A stretch of 64,000 nucleotides of DNA, from NCBI GenBank assembly GCA_013288345.1, contig JABDCA010000003.1:88548-152547 (forward strand), written 5' to 3'. The DNA comes from Bacteroidota bacterium (GTDB lineage Bacteria; Bacteroidota; Bacteroidia; JABEUT01). Below, piece by piece: positions 1-7,613 of the stretch. The notes beneath the pieces were generated by a model that had not been told where the DNA came from, searched no databases, and saw only the letters and a list, made by a program, of their open reading frames with translations. The stretch's first letter is position 1, and each line of letters begins with the position of its first letter. Position numbers and translations under genes: made by a program.

Positions 1-268
1 ATTCGAAGTGATTCAACAGCCAAATGCGCAATAGTGATATTTAGATGCGCAGAAAATTAGCTAATGTGTTTTTTGAATATGTTATTTTGACCCTAAAAAA
101 ACCACTTAAAACCGGCCTTTTTTTATCTTGAGATTTAGCTATGCATTACCTAATTCAACCTATATGGTAGAAATGTACGACCCAAAGTTTAACCGTAAGA
201 AAACATTTGGTTGAGCCAAGTTTAATTTGTAGCTTTACTTTTATAACTAATTAAAAACTTAAAAAATT
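1..268. other. Non-coding left edge of the window
   Basis: AT-rich stretch with stop codons in the frames I followed and no recognisable gene, RNA or repeat. It probably contains the promoter region of the small gene starting at 269; the last 30 bases before that ATG are almost pure A/T, as is usual for leaders in this phylum. Confidence 0.4.
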
Positions 269-499
269 ATGGCTCAAATATGGGAAACACCTGAATTTAA
301 TAGAATGACTCTGGCAGAACAAATTGATTGGTTAAAACGTCAAATTGAAATTTTACAAGGTCAGGTTAATAGCAGAGACAGGACTATTGCAAATGGTTCT
401 GACAGCCTATCAAATTGTAATGGGAGACTTTTAAAATGTAATCAGGAGTACAAAAAGTTAGAAAAGGAAATTGAAGATTTAAAAAAAGGAAAATCATAA
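269..499 (+). CDS. Small hypothetical protein with a C-terminal coiled coil
   Basis: A 76-residue soluble protein that I do not recognise. The middle part (about residues 14-35) is amphipathic and the C-terminal third (about 52-76) is a Lys/Glu-rich heptad-like stretch suggesting a coiled coil. There is no signal peptide or membrane segment. It starts an AT-rich run of three small same-strand genes (269, 529, 671) with 13-30 bp gaps, which look like one transcription unit in the accessory island. A purine-rich A stretch precedes the ATG rather than a clear Shine-Dalgarno. Function unknown; an assembly or scaffold role is only a guess. Confidence 0.6.
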   Translation: MAQIWETPEFNRMTLAEQIDWLKRQIEILQGQVNSRDRTIANGSDSLSNCNGRLLKCNQEYKKLEKEIEDLKKGKS

Positions 500-528
500 A
501 TTTCTAATTTTATAAAAAACAAAACACT

Positions 529-657
529 ATGGAAAAGAAACCAATGCCTGAGCCAACAAGACCCACAATTCCAAATACACCGCCAAGACCTCCGGTTATA
601 ACTGAGCCGTCAAGGCCAGTAATTAAACCAAAACCAGACCCAAGACCAGTAATTTAA
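529..657 (+). CDS. Proline-rich 42-residue peptide
   Basis: Short ORF of 43 codons with ATG start, lying 29 bp after the coiled-coil gene and 13 bp before the next gene. About a third of its residues are proline, spaced as PxP and RP motifs (for example TRPTIPNTPPRPP), with repeated 'RPVI' near the middle and at the C terminus. Such composition suggests an extended, disordered ligand for protein-binding domains. The ordered spacing in a same-strand cluster and the even proline periodicity argue that it is translated, but nothing identifies a family. Confidence is moderate because it is so short. Confidence 0.45.
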   Translation: MEKKPMPEPTRPTIPNTPPRPPVITEPSRPVIKPKPDPRPVI

Positions 658-670
658 AATAAAAAACTAT

Positions 671-922
671 ATGGGAAAATATATGCCAAATGATCCAAGA
701 CAAGTAATAATAGATGGGTTTAGTAAAGTGCCTCGTTTGCAAAAGGAACTTGAACATGCCTATGAACGCCATCACGGAACAAATTCTCTGGATAAAGGTA
801 CGAAAGAGGTGAGAGACAAATATTTGAATACTGCTTTACAGAACCCTAATGATAAAGAAGTGAAAAATATCCTTGATGCCCTTCACTATATATGCACAAA
901 TTTAGACAGGGGAATGATTTAG
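671..922 (+). CDS. Small hypothetical protein, helical
   Basis: An 83-residue soluble, charged, mainly helical protein without signal peptide or membrane segment. It follows the proline-rich peptide by 13 bp and probably belongs to the same transcript as the genes at 269 and 529. No motif was recognised. The following gap to 1003 has no terminator-like hairpin with a T run, so read-through into the protease gene is possible. Confidence 0.55.
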   Translation: MGKYMPNDPRQVIIDGFSKVPRLQKELEHAYERHHGTNSLDKGTKEVRDKYLNTALQNPNDKEVKNILDALHYICTNLDRGMI

Positions 923-1002
923 TTGATATTCGTCAAGCCATTATATTACAAACAAGCAAGTTACTAAATAAGTTCGGTGCTTGAAATAGTTATATTTGTT
1001 AG

Positions 1003-1866
1003 GTGAAAAATATACTACCATTCATCTTGTTATTTGTCTTTGGAAGCACCTATAGTCAAGATACTGTAACAATCAGAAACGAATCTTTACAAAGTTTAGA
1101 ACTAGAATTATACTTTAATCATTCTGGTATCGACACATATTTAGGGTCAGGAAGTGGATTTGTTATAAAATCTAAAACAAGGTATTATCTAGTTACTAAT
1201 TATCATGTTATAACTGGTGGAAAGACAATTGATGGTTTTTGGGAGATAGGATCCAGCAAAATACTTCCCAACAAAATAAAAATCCACTATTTATCAAATA
1301 CTACGCCAGGAGATTCTATTATTAAGTATGAATCTTTGTATGATAAAAAATTCAAGCAACTTTGGATTCAGGATTCTGTGTTGGTGGATGGTAAAAATAA
1401 ACTAATCGATGTCGTTGAATTGCCGCTGAATGATACGAGCAGGGCTTCTATTAATCCTATAAACTACCACATTGATGTCAATAAGTATGTAATACTACAA
1501 CCAACTGACATACTTTTTATTATTGGATATCCATTTTCATTAAATCTTCACTTGACTTCTCATGGGTTACCTATATGGGAGTCGGGTATAATTTCATCAG
1601 AACCCAATTTACCGGATGATTTAAATATTTGGGTTAATGCCACTACATTTCCAGGAATGTCCGGTTCGCCAGCTTATTTTATTTCAAATGGCACATACTG
1701 GGACTCTAAAAAACGTGGCTATTTAACAGCTTCTATTTTTGTTGGTGTATTTTCCGCAGTCCAGCAAGTTAATACAAATGGCAATAACACTCAAAAAGAA
1801 TATGACATATATAGTATTATTTGGAAAGCAACTTATCTTAGAGGTATATTTGATAAACTTAACTAG
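1003..1866 (+). CDS. Secreted trypsin-like serine peptidase
   Basis: A 287-residue exported protein of the chymotrypsin-like fold (Trypsin_2/S1 type). Residues 1-18 form a signal peptide. The catalytic triad can be read directly: His68 in 'NYHV', Asp136 in 'LIDVVEL', and Ser220 in 'GMSGSP', in the family order, with the N-terminal 'GSGSGFVI' strand that precedes the His in this fold. Length fits a single protease domain without PDZ. The start is GTG; the signal peptide begins immediately after it, so an upstream start is unlikely. It lies in the island between unknown small genes and the umuC remnant. The substrate is unknown; an island-encoded protease could serve defence or interbacterial functions, but nothing shows this. 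Confidence 0.8.
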   Translation: MKNILPFILLFVFGSTYSQDTVTIRNESLQSLELELYFNHSGIDTYLGSGSGFVIKSKTRYYLVTNYHVITGGKTIDGFWEIGSSKILPNKIKIHYLSNTTPGDSIIKYESLYDKKFKQLWIQDSVLVDGKNKLIDVVELPLNDTSRASINPINYHIDVNKYVILQPTDILFIIGYPFSLNLHLTSHGLPIWESGIISSEPNLPDDLNIWVNATTFPGMSGSPAYFISNGTYWDSKKRGYLTASIFVGVFSAVQQVNTNGNNTQKEYDIYSIIWKATYLRGIFDKLN

Positions 1867-1979
1867 ACTACTTTAGTCTCGTGTCCAAAGTAGATACTAA
1901 GGGCAAGACTTAACATGTTTCAACAAGCTAGTCGCCAATTCTAATAATCATTCCTCAGATTATTTGTAAATTTTCATGA

Positions 1980-2279
1980 AGTACAAACAGGGAATTATTC
2001 AACTGGATTAAGTGGCAAAAAATTTTAAACAATTCAAGGATTTATCAAGTAATGGGTATAATTCCTCAAAACGAAGTACAAAGTGCCTTATTTGATAATA
2101 CTGACCATCCAAAGCAAAATAAGGTAATGGCTGCAATGGATAGAATAAACAAATTAATGGGTAAGGATAAAGTACGAGTAGCAGCCCAGGGATTTGACCG
2201 TAAATGGAAATTAAGACAAGAAAAGCTTTCTCCATGCTATACAACAAGGTGGAATGAACTATTAATAGTAAAGGTTTAA
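1980..2279 (+). pseudogene. umuC: 3' remnant of umuC (Y-family polymerase C-terminal domain)
   Basis: The frame from 2052 encodes about 75 residues closely resembling the C-terminal DUF4113-type end of UmuC, the DNA polymerase V catalytic subunit: 'MGIIPQ', a 'NKVMAAMDRINKLMGKDKV' helix and the signature 'LSPCYTTRWNELLIVK'. The frame stays open upstream to a stop at 1977, but the 20-odd residues before the 'MGIIPQ' part do not look like UmuC, so the body (palm, fingers, little finger) is missing. No umuD lies nearby. It is best read as a decayed fragment left by island insertion or deletion, not a working gene. Confidence 0.75.
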
Positions 2280-2313
2280 TTCAATTACCCCAATATCACA
2301 TCTTCCTTTAAAA

Positions 2314-3096
2314 CTAAATTTTTTGGGTCTTTATGCTACTGATTTTATCGACAGGGATAATTTGTGTTTGCTGTAATTCAGTATTGAAAAGGTAGACAAA
2401 GCTTTGCGACTTGCCTAAGAAATAAATTTTAGGTGATGTTGTTATTACATCGTTTTCCAAATAAATCGTAGTTAGCGATTTAGCGGAATTTTCCTTTGTG
2501 TATCTTATTTCATACCAAGATAAACTAACTGTAAATAATACAAACATTAAAATAGGGAGTATTGGCATTGTGTTTTTTTCAGACCCCTTCATATAAAGTA
2601 CTATACATAAAAATAAAAACTGTGTTATTGCGAAAATTGCAAAATATAACAACCACATTTTATTGAAAAAGATAAATAATATTGAAAAAATAGCCACTAC
2701 AAAAAAACTACCCAATAGTAGCCAGCCTTTTTGGTGAGTAAATGTATGTCCTACAGCATCTGATATGGATTCCAAGACTGGTTCGGTTGCTTTAACTTCA
2801 TTGGCTGTCGGTATAGCCTGATGTGGAGCGGAAGGACTGGAAATCTTTTTTCTTTGGTTCTTTTCTAGTAATGCAAAAACTATTGCAAAAACAACTTGAT
2901 GGCATACAAAAATAAGACAACATAATATAATTATATTTAGGTCATTAAAAAATGACAAAAGAATTTCAGAGAAATTCAAATAATCAATAATATGAATTCC
3001 CCAATATCCATAATAAATGGATAATTTGAGTAATCCATTAAAGATTAGAAATGCTGTAATAAGTGGTGATAGTTCTACTATTTTTTTTAGTGTCAT
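2314..3096 (-). CDS. Multi-pass membrane protein of unknown function
   Basis: A 260-residue protein with about five hydrophobic segments (roughly residues 8-30, 52-78, 124-146, 148-168 and 178-196), separated by a polar loop near 80-120 and followed by a soluble C-terminal tail of about 60 residues rich in beta propensity ('IYFLGKSQSFVYLFN'). It is convergent with the umuC remnant and isolated on its strand. Base composition is as AT-rich as the rest of the island. I recognise no family; the soluble tail resembles a small sensory or scaffold domain only in general character. Confidence 0.6.
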   Translation of the reverse strand: MTLKKIVELSPLITAFLIFNGLLKLSIYYGYWGIHIIDYLNFSEILLSFFNDLNIIILCCLIFVCHQVVFAIVFALLEKNQRKKISSPSAPHQAIPTANEVKATEPVLESISDAVGHTFTHQKGWLLLGSFFVVAIFSILFIFFNKMWLLYFAIFAITQFLFLCIVLYMKGSEKNTMPILPILMFVLFTVSLSWYEIRYTKENSAKSLTTIYLENDVITTSPKIYFLGKSQSFVYLFNTELQQTQIIPVDKISSIKTQKI

Positions 3097-3571
3097 AAAA
3101 CAAAGTTAATCAAACTTATACAGACCTATACCCACATCTAACATTACTCCGATTATCCACAAAGTTAAAGTCAGGGCAAACAGCCGAACCTGTCAACCGG
3201 CTTTTGCGGCATAAATTATTGCAATTCCTCCCTTGTTATTCCTTTGCTGAACCGGAACAGGCAAAAATTGACTGCTTTTCAATAGCAACATTTGCCTGAT
3301 TCGGAAATACTTCAGCGCCGGAACGTATTTAAAATATACTACTCATTCATCATATACTGGATCTTTCAGTACCAGTCCTCTCTTCATTTCATAGAATATT
3401 TTAAATCCGCCCAAAAGGCAGGGGTAACAATGGATTTTCTCGCCATAAGTTATTCCACAATCCGGTTTCCCGGATAACAGCCATGAAATCCGGTGACAGA
3501 ACCGCCCTGCCTTTGTTGTTTGCGGATAACCGTAGTACTGCATACACGCAGTTTGCATAAACCAAAAACCT
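3097..3571. other. Structured intergenic region with nested inverted repeats
   Basis: No convincing gene. Nested complementary arms are visible: CAGTAC (3367-3372) with GTACTG (3535-3540); TCCGC (3406-3410) with GCGGA (3522-3526); AAAGGCAGGG (3414-3423) with CCCTGCCTTT (3505-3514); and an inner hairpin ATCCGG-TTTC-CCGGAT near 3461-3476. A further arm pair, CAGGCAAA / TTTGCCTG, lies at about 3259-3299. Together they could form a roughly 170-nt long hairpin just before the gene at 3572. Short ORFs in both strands here overlap these arms and look accidental. Confidence 0.45.
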
Positions 3572-3994
3572 ATGAAACAGTTCACGTTAAAAACCTACAG
3601 TAGCTCGACTGCAAATGAGCAAAACTGCTTTTACATCCTTAATAAAGGGCTAAATAGTGGTCAACCACATCCTAAGCCATTCTGCAATAGTTTCACCTTC
3701 ATTGCAGATAATGAAGTAGAAAGAGATATTTTCTACTGGATAACCTTTGCAGCCTGGCAGGGTAGGCTTTTCTATCCGTACCATAAAGGCTCTGTTATTC
3801 CTTTTATAACTATAATGGACACCACTGAGGTAATAAAGAATGCAAGCAAGAATTGCATAGCAAATCCTGAAAGAATTACCAATTTAGTTCAGACCTTTGG
3901 CTCATTGAACAATCTTGAAATGAAATATGAGAACCTAACTAAACTTACTAAGCTGGCAAAACGTGCCGCCGCTTTAAATTTCATTAAAGCCTAG
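3572..3994 (+). CDS. Hypothetical protein (possible DUF6943-like)
   Basis: A 140-residue soluble protein with an N-terminal beta-rich half ('FTLKTYSSS...NCFYILNKGLNSG'), a conserved-looking central block 'DIFYWITFAAWQGRLFYPYHKGSVIPF' region (residues about 52-78) and a helical, Lys-rich C terminus. It resembles small Bacteroidota proteins found in mobile elements (the family called DUF6943), an assignment from memory and not certain. It has its own intrinsic terminator at 4004-4027 and is preceded by the structured region ending at 3540, so it looks like a stand-alone cassette in the island. Function unknown. Confidence 0.65.
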   Translation: MKQFTLKTYSSSTANEQNCFYILNKGLNSGQPHPKPFCNSFTFIADNEVERDIFYWITFAAWQGRLFYPYHKGSVIPFITIMDTTEVIKNASKNCIANPERITNLVQTFGSLNNLEMKYENLTKLTKLAKRAAALNFIKA

Positions 3995-4003
3995 TTAGAA
4001 AAG

Positions 4004-4027
4004 GCCTCGTAGAAATACGGGGCTTTT
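4004..4027 (+). terminator. Rho-independent terminator after the 3572 gene
   Basis: GCCTCGTA (4004-4011), a GAAA tetraloop, and TACGGGGC (4016-4023) form an 8-bp stem with one G-T pair, followed by TTTT. It lies 9 bp after the stop codon of the upstream gene and also sits close to the 3' end of the convergent gene at 4046. Confidence 0.8.
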
Positions 4028-4045
4028 ATACTTACAGTAAACTTT

Positions 4046-4954
4046 CTATTCCCTACTTATTTTCTTGCCGATTAAATTTAACAGGCTTACAGCAAGTGCA
4101 AAAGCTACTTGTGCATCCTCCTTCTGTGCCTCAGGTAAAGGCTTAAGTTTATTATTTCTGTCTTTCTCATGTATATACTTAGAGAAAAAATTAAAGAGTT
4201 TTTGAATTGCAGAAAGAAAATCATTGATTCCTTCGTCATTGTGTTTGTCTTTTTTAAATGCTTTTCTTAATCCTGCTTCAAATGTTTTATGCCCTGCTTT
4301 CCCGTCTCCAATTTTTAGGCCCTCATAAAATTGTCTTGCTGCAAGCATTACATCATCCCATTCACCTTCTCTTATTGCATCTTCCATTTCAGTCAATCTC
4401 ATGTACAATCTGTCATATAATTTTACCCAGGCAGGTTTAACATTATGCTTATTCGGAATTTGTACCTCCAGTAAAAGAAAATTTCCAATACCCAATGCAG
4501 GTGCATAATCCCTTAACCAAACTTCTTGGTTTATAACGATACGCTCACTTTCTCTTCTTATGATTGTTTGAATTGTCTTATCTGAAGGAAGATATTGATG
4601 TTTTACTATGAAATCAAATAGAAAACGAACAGCTTTTTGATGATCTTTCTCTCTCAATGTATTAATATGGTCAATAGCTAAAGGAGTAAGAATGCTCGTT
4701 AATTTTACATCATATTCTCCTTTAAAATTATTTCCTTCATTAAGCGGCTCCTGGGGTTTAATCGTAAACGTGTGGTTATAGCCTACCTCGTATTCACTCA
4801 TGTAGGCACAGGTTTTTCCATCAGCAGTATTTATTTTACCTGAAATAGAAATTGGCATTTCAAACCATGCATAATGTTGAATGCGAATGGTCACTTCCAA
4901 TGTAGGAACTAACGTCTTGGTGCTTACCTTAATATCATTAACCTTTACTTCCAT
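4046..4954 (-). CDS. Hypothetical protein, beta-rich N terminus and possible HEPN-like C terminus
   Basis: A 302-residue protein from ATG 4954; an upstream in-frame ATG at 5041 would add 29 mostly hydrophobic residues, but 'MEVKVNDIKVST' at 4954 with a GAGG upstream is the better start. Residues 1-100 are beta-rich, like an Ig/C2-type sandwich. Residues 110-300 are helical, ending 'FSKYIHEKDRN...ALAVSLLNLIGKKI', a layout reminiscent of abortive-infection C-terminal (HEPN-like) domains where a polar His motif precedes the last helix. That is a weak pattern match, not a proof. It is divergent from a PLD-type nuclease across a long inverted repeat, in an integrase-linked island, a context common for defence genes. 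Confidence 0.6.
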   Translation of the reverse strand: MEVKVNDIKVSTKTLVPTLEVTIRIQHYAWFEMPISISGKINTADGKTCAYMSEYEVGYNHTFTIKPQEPLNEGNNFKGEYDVKLTSILTPLAIDHINTLREKDHQKAVRFLFDFIVKHQYLPSDKTIQTIIRRESERIVINQEVWLRDYAPALGIGNFLLLEVQIPNKHNVKPAWVKLYDRLYMRLTEMEDAIREGEWDDVMLAARQFYEGLKIGDGKAGHKTFEAGLRKAFKKDKHNDEGINDFLSAIQKLFNFFSKYIHEKDRNNKLKPLPEAQKEDAQVAFALAVSLLNLIGKKISRE

Positions 4955-5069
4955 AGATAATAGCCTCACTTGCAAAACTAAAAATAAGAAAATTTGAAAT
5001 ATATGGCTATTTTTGATTTTATAACCAATATATGAAAGCATTTAGGATAAAGTAGAAATATCAACATAT

Positions 5070-5227
5070 CAGCGTTAGCTTCTCTTGTAATCGAAAACTT
5101 GGACATTTTCAATACAGACAGTGATAAGCATAACGTTCACGCAAAGCGTGGGCGTTATCTTATTTGTCTGTAGGTGCGTCCAAGTACCTCGGTTACGGTA
5201 GGGTAAATGTCCCACGCTGTTTTTTTA
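5070..5227 (+). ncRNA. Long multi-stem hairpin with terminal T run (candidate small RNA or mobile palindromic element)
   Basis: Going outward from an AAA loop at 5143-5145: CACGC/GCGTG, ATAACG (5130-5135)/CGTTAT (5153-5158), ATAAG/CTTAT with a bulged C, TACAGACA (5113-5120)/TGTCTGTA (5165-5172), ACTTGGAC (5097-5104)/GTCCAAGT (5178-5185), GTAATCGA (5087-5094)/TCGGTTAC (5189-5196), CTCT/AGGG, and CAGCGT (5070-5075)/ACGCTG (5214-5219), then seven T (5220-5227 region). About 45 pairs over 150 nt cannot be chance. The T run suggests a plus-strand transcript ending at about 5227. It lies between two divergent genes. Whether it acts as RNA or as DNA is unknown. Confidence 0.55.
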
Positions 5228-5274
5228 TATTAACTCCACTTCGGGATATTTTGGAAATAACATCAAAATACATC

Positions 5275-6012
5275 ATGGCTAAATTTTTAGAAACAACAGG
5301 TATTTCTTACCATCTTCAGCAACTTATTAATAAAGCAAATGAAAAATTAGTTTTAATAAGCCCATACTTAAAAATAAATGAGCATATAAAGCAATCTCTT
5401 GAAGACAAAAACAGGTTGAAAATTGACATCAGGGTTGTTTACGGAAAAAATGAACTGCAGCCCGAAGAAAATAATTGGCTAAAATCAATGACAAGTATTC
5501 GTTCAAGTTTTTGTAAGGATTTACACGCCAAATGTTACCTGAATGAAAATGAAGCCATTATCACTTCTATGAATTTGTATGAGTTTTCACAAGTACATAA
5601 TAATGAGATGGGTATTTACATTGAAAAAAGTAATGACCCTGTATTATATCAAGACATTTATAATGAAGCACACAGGTTAATTAGAATTAGTGATGAAATA
5701 ATTGTTTCTGTTGAAAAAGCACCAGTTAAAGACAATAAAACCAACATAACTAAACAGGCAGTAAAAGTTGAATCTAAAAATGGCAAGCAAACAGGCTATT
5801 GTATAAGAACCGGAGTAGAAATTCCATTCAATATTGAAAAGCCAATGAGTTATGAGGCATTCAAATCTTGGAATAAACATGCTGATAAAGACTATCCTGA
5901 GAAATTTTGCCATTTTTCCGGTGAACCATCAAACGGAGAAAATAGCGTAAACAAGCCGATACTTCATAAGTACTGGAAGAAAGCCAAAGAAATTCATGGA
6001 ATAGGACTATAA
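5275..6012 (+). CDS. Phospholipase D-like nuclease family protein
   Basis: A 245-residue protein from ATG 5275 (a TTG at 5164 would add 37 residues translated from the hairpin region, which is unlikely). The N-terminal domain has the PLD pattern: 'KLVLISPYLK' strand early, then 'DLHAKCYL' with the HxK pair and 'TSMNLYEFS' supplying the Ser/Asn of the HKD motif; the Asp position is Asn/Glu rich. A single HKD motif is typical of the Nuc/BfiI-type nucleases that work as dimers. The C-terminal 80 residues carry Cys/aromatic patterns ('GYCIRTG', 'FCHFSGE'), perhaps a small metal-binding or DNA-binding module. The last 6 bp overlap the convergent HTH gene. Possible roles: defence or DNA repair. Confidence 0.75.
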   Translation: MAKFLETTGISYHLQQLINKANEKLVLISPYLKINEHIKQSLEDKNRLKIDIRVVYGKNELQPEENNWLKSMTSIRSSFCKDLHAKCYLNENEAIITSMNLYEFSQVHNNEMGIYIEKSNDPVLYQDIYNEAHRLIRISDEIIVSVEKAPVKDNKTNITKQAVKVESKNGKQTGYCIRTGVEIPFNIEKPMSYEAFKSWNKHADKDYPEKFCHFSGEPSNGENSVNKPILHKYWKKAKEIHGIGL

Positions 6013-6312
6013 ACGGGGTCGTGTAACATTTAAGTTTTTGTATTTAGGGTTTATTTCCATTGCTTGAAATACCTCGCCCCTTTTAAAGAAAACTCGACTA
6101 TTAATCCTATGATATGGCAACTTACCCAGCTTCATCCATTGGGTAACCGTTACCATTGAAATCGAAAAAAGCTTTGCTATATCTTTACGTTTTAGCAAAG
6201 TATCATCTTCTTGTTTTGGCTTTGGGGCTTTAGATAAAGCATTTGTAATACATTCCTCTATAAGTTGCTTTAGTTCATCTACATAAAGTGTAACAATTAG
6301 TCTGTTTTCCAT
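6007..6312 (-). CDS. Excisionase-like helix-turn-helix protein
   Basis: A 101-residue protein with a MerR/HTH_17-type winged helix at residues about 40-90: 'LLKRKDIAKLFSISMVTVTQWMKLGKLPYHRINSRVFF', the standard form of Bacteroidota excisionase-family proteins. The N terminus is a short helical part. It lies downstream of the recombinase on the same strand, separated from it by a terminator hairpin at 6404-6437, so it has its own promoter. It probably helps direct excision of, or controls transcription in, the island. It overlaps the 3' end of the PLD gene by 6 bp. Confidence 0.75.
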   Translation of the reverse strand: MENRLIVTLYVDELKQLIEECITNALSKAPKPKQEDDTLLKRKDIAKLFSISMVTVTQWMKLGKLPYHRINSRVFFKRGEVFQAMEINPKYKNLNVTRPRL

Positions 6313-6403
6313 TTGAAAAGGTATTGGTTAAATAATTCTTCAAAATTCGTAATTTGTTATTGCGTTTAATTGAACGAGTAGTGGGTACAGTAGCTGCTTT
6401 AAA

Positions 6404-6437
6404 TAAAAGGCCTGTAAGCTAATGCTTACAGGCCCTT
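6404..6437 (-). terminator. Terminator downstream of the recombinase gene
   Basis: GGCCTGTAAGC and GCTTACAGGCC arms flank a short loop at about 6420; read on the minus strand the stem is followed by TTTTATTT. It lies 22 bp past the recombinase stop codon. Confidence 0.75.
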
Positions 6438-6458
6438 AAATCATTACTAAGGGTAACG

Positions 6459-7613
6459 TTACGATGCTATCGAATATAAAAAACTGTCCGTAATAACTCT
6501 CATGGCGTTTAACCCCTTTTTTATATCCTTTTCATCTATTCCAATATAACGTAAGGTAATATCTGTGCTTGTATGCCCCAATATCTTACTAATAGTATAA
6601 AGAGGTACCTCTTTGTTGTAAAGTATAGTTGCACAACTCCGCCTCATGGTATGAGTACCAACATGCTTTTCAATCCCTGCTATTTTACACCATTTATTCA
6701 AATGACTTCTTACAGTATCATCATTTCCTATTGAGGTGAAAATCTTTCCTTTACGCTCTTTACCATTACCTATCCAATCGATTAACCCTTTAGTTATGAA
6801 TGAAGGTAATACTTTATCTGTCTTTTCTTGCTGTAATACTATCTTATATACTTCACCTTCTAATACTATTTGTTCCCAAGTCATATCTCTTATATCGCCC
6901 CAACGTTGCCCGCAAGCAAACTGTAACATTAAAGCTTTGCAGGTTTCAGGAGCATTAGGATATGGAGTCCCTTGTAGCCTCTTTATCTCTTCCTCAGTAA
7001 AAGTAATCGGGGCTTTAACTGACCTACCGATTGGTGGTATTTCATAAAACGAATATGCCAGGCTAGATATTAGGCCTTTCCTTTGTGCCCTGTTAGCATA
7101 CCTCATTACACAACTCATATGCAGGTTGGCTGTGGTCTTTCCTATAGTCTTACTGACTTTCTTGCTATTATGGTTAGGAGCCTTATTTAGTAACCACTCT
7201 CTAAACGAAATCAAGAAGGCTTCACTTATCTTGTTAAACGATAAGTCATTACAACCTGCAAACTCGTGAAGCTTACTTAATGCCACATTAGGGTTTCGGC
7301 GGCTTCTCACATTATCTATCCTACTAATTTGCTCTTTAAAAAAGTCCGTAAAGCTTAGGGCACTTGTTTTAGGGGCATGGAATATATACCCCGTACATTT
7401 ACCAAGCGCATGTGTTTTAGTTAGAATATCTAAAGCCTCATTGCCCGTTAAAAAGAGGTTCAAAAATTCAAGGTGCCGTTTTTGCGTTGATTTTTCATAG
7501 GCTTCAATATACAATGATTCAGGATTATTTCCATTTTTTCGGCTTTTAAGCGCAATACTGCCAAATTCATTTTTATGGCGGTATATTTCTGAGTTTACTA
7601 TCTTATTTTTCAT
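6459..7613 (-). CDS. Tyrosine recombinase / phage-type integrase
   Basis: A 384-residue site-specific recombinase of the Bacteroidota type: an N-terminal Arm-binding part (1-80), a SAM-like core-binding domain (about 85-185) and the catalytic domain (about 200-370). Catalytic residues in order, numbering from the chosen start: Arg237 ('GQRWGD'), Lys264 ('QQEKTD'), His321 and Arg324 ('HTMRR'), His347 ('LGHTS') and Tyr356 ('RYIGI'). I chose ATG 7613; the longer frame to 7673 adds 20 hydrophobic residues without similarity to the family. It marks the right border region of the island that runs leftward. No tRNA target is visible beside it, so its attachment site is unidentified. It looks intact. 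Confidence 0.9.
   Translation of the reverse strand: MKNKIVNSEIYRHKNEFGSIALKSRKNGNNPESLYIEAYEKSTQKRHLEFLNLFLTGNEALDILTKTHALGKCTGYIFHAPKTSALSFTDFFKEQISRIDNVRSRRNPNVALSKLHEFAGCNDLSFNKISEAFLISFREWLLNKAPNHNSKKVSKTIGKTTANLHMSCVMRYANRAQRKGLISSLAYSFYEIPPIGRSVKAPITFTEEEIKRLQGTPYPNAPETCKALMLQFACGQRWGDIRDMTWEQIVLEGEVYKIVLQQEKTDKVLPSFITKGLIDWIGNGKERKGKIFTSIGNDDTVRSHLNKWCKIAGIEKHVGTHTMRRSCATILYNKEVPLYTISKILGHTSTDITLRYIGIDEKDIKKGLNAMRVITDSFLYSIAS

Noticed and set aside
2008..2247. 79-codon minus-strand ORF
   Set aside because: Antisense to the umuC remnant, whose protein similarity is clear.
3292..3585. ORFs on both strands of 60-80 codons
   Set aside because: They overlap each other and the arms of the nested inverted repeat; neither encodes a recognisable sequence.
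5120..5165. attC-like recombination site of an integron
   Set aside because: The inner ends (ATAACG...GGGCGTTAT) resemble attC ends, but the conserved 7-bp boxes do not fit and the distance is too short; no IntI-type integrase is present.
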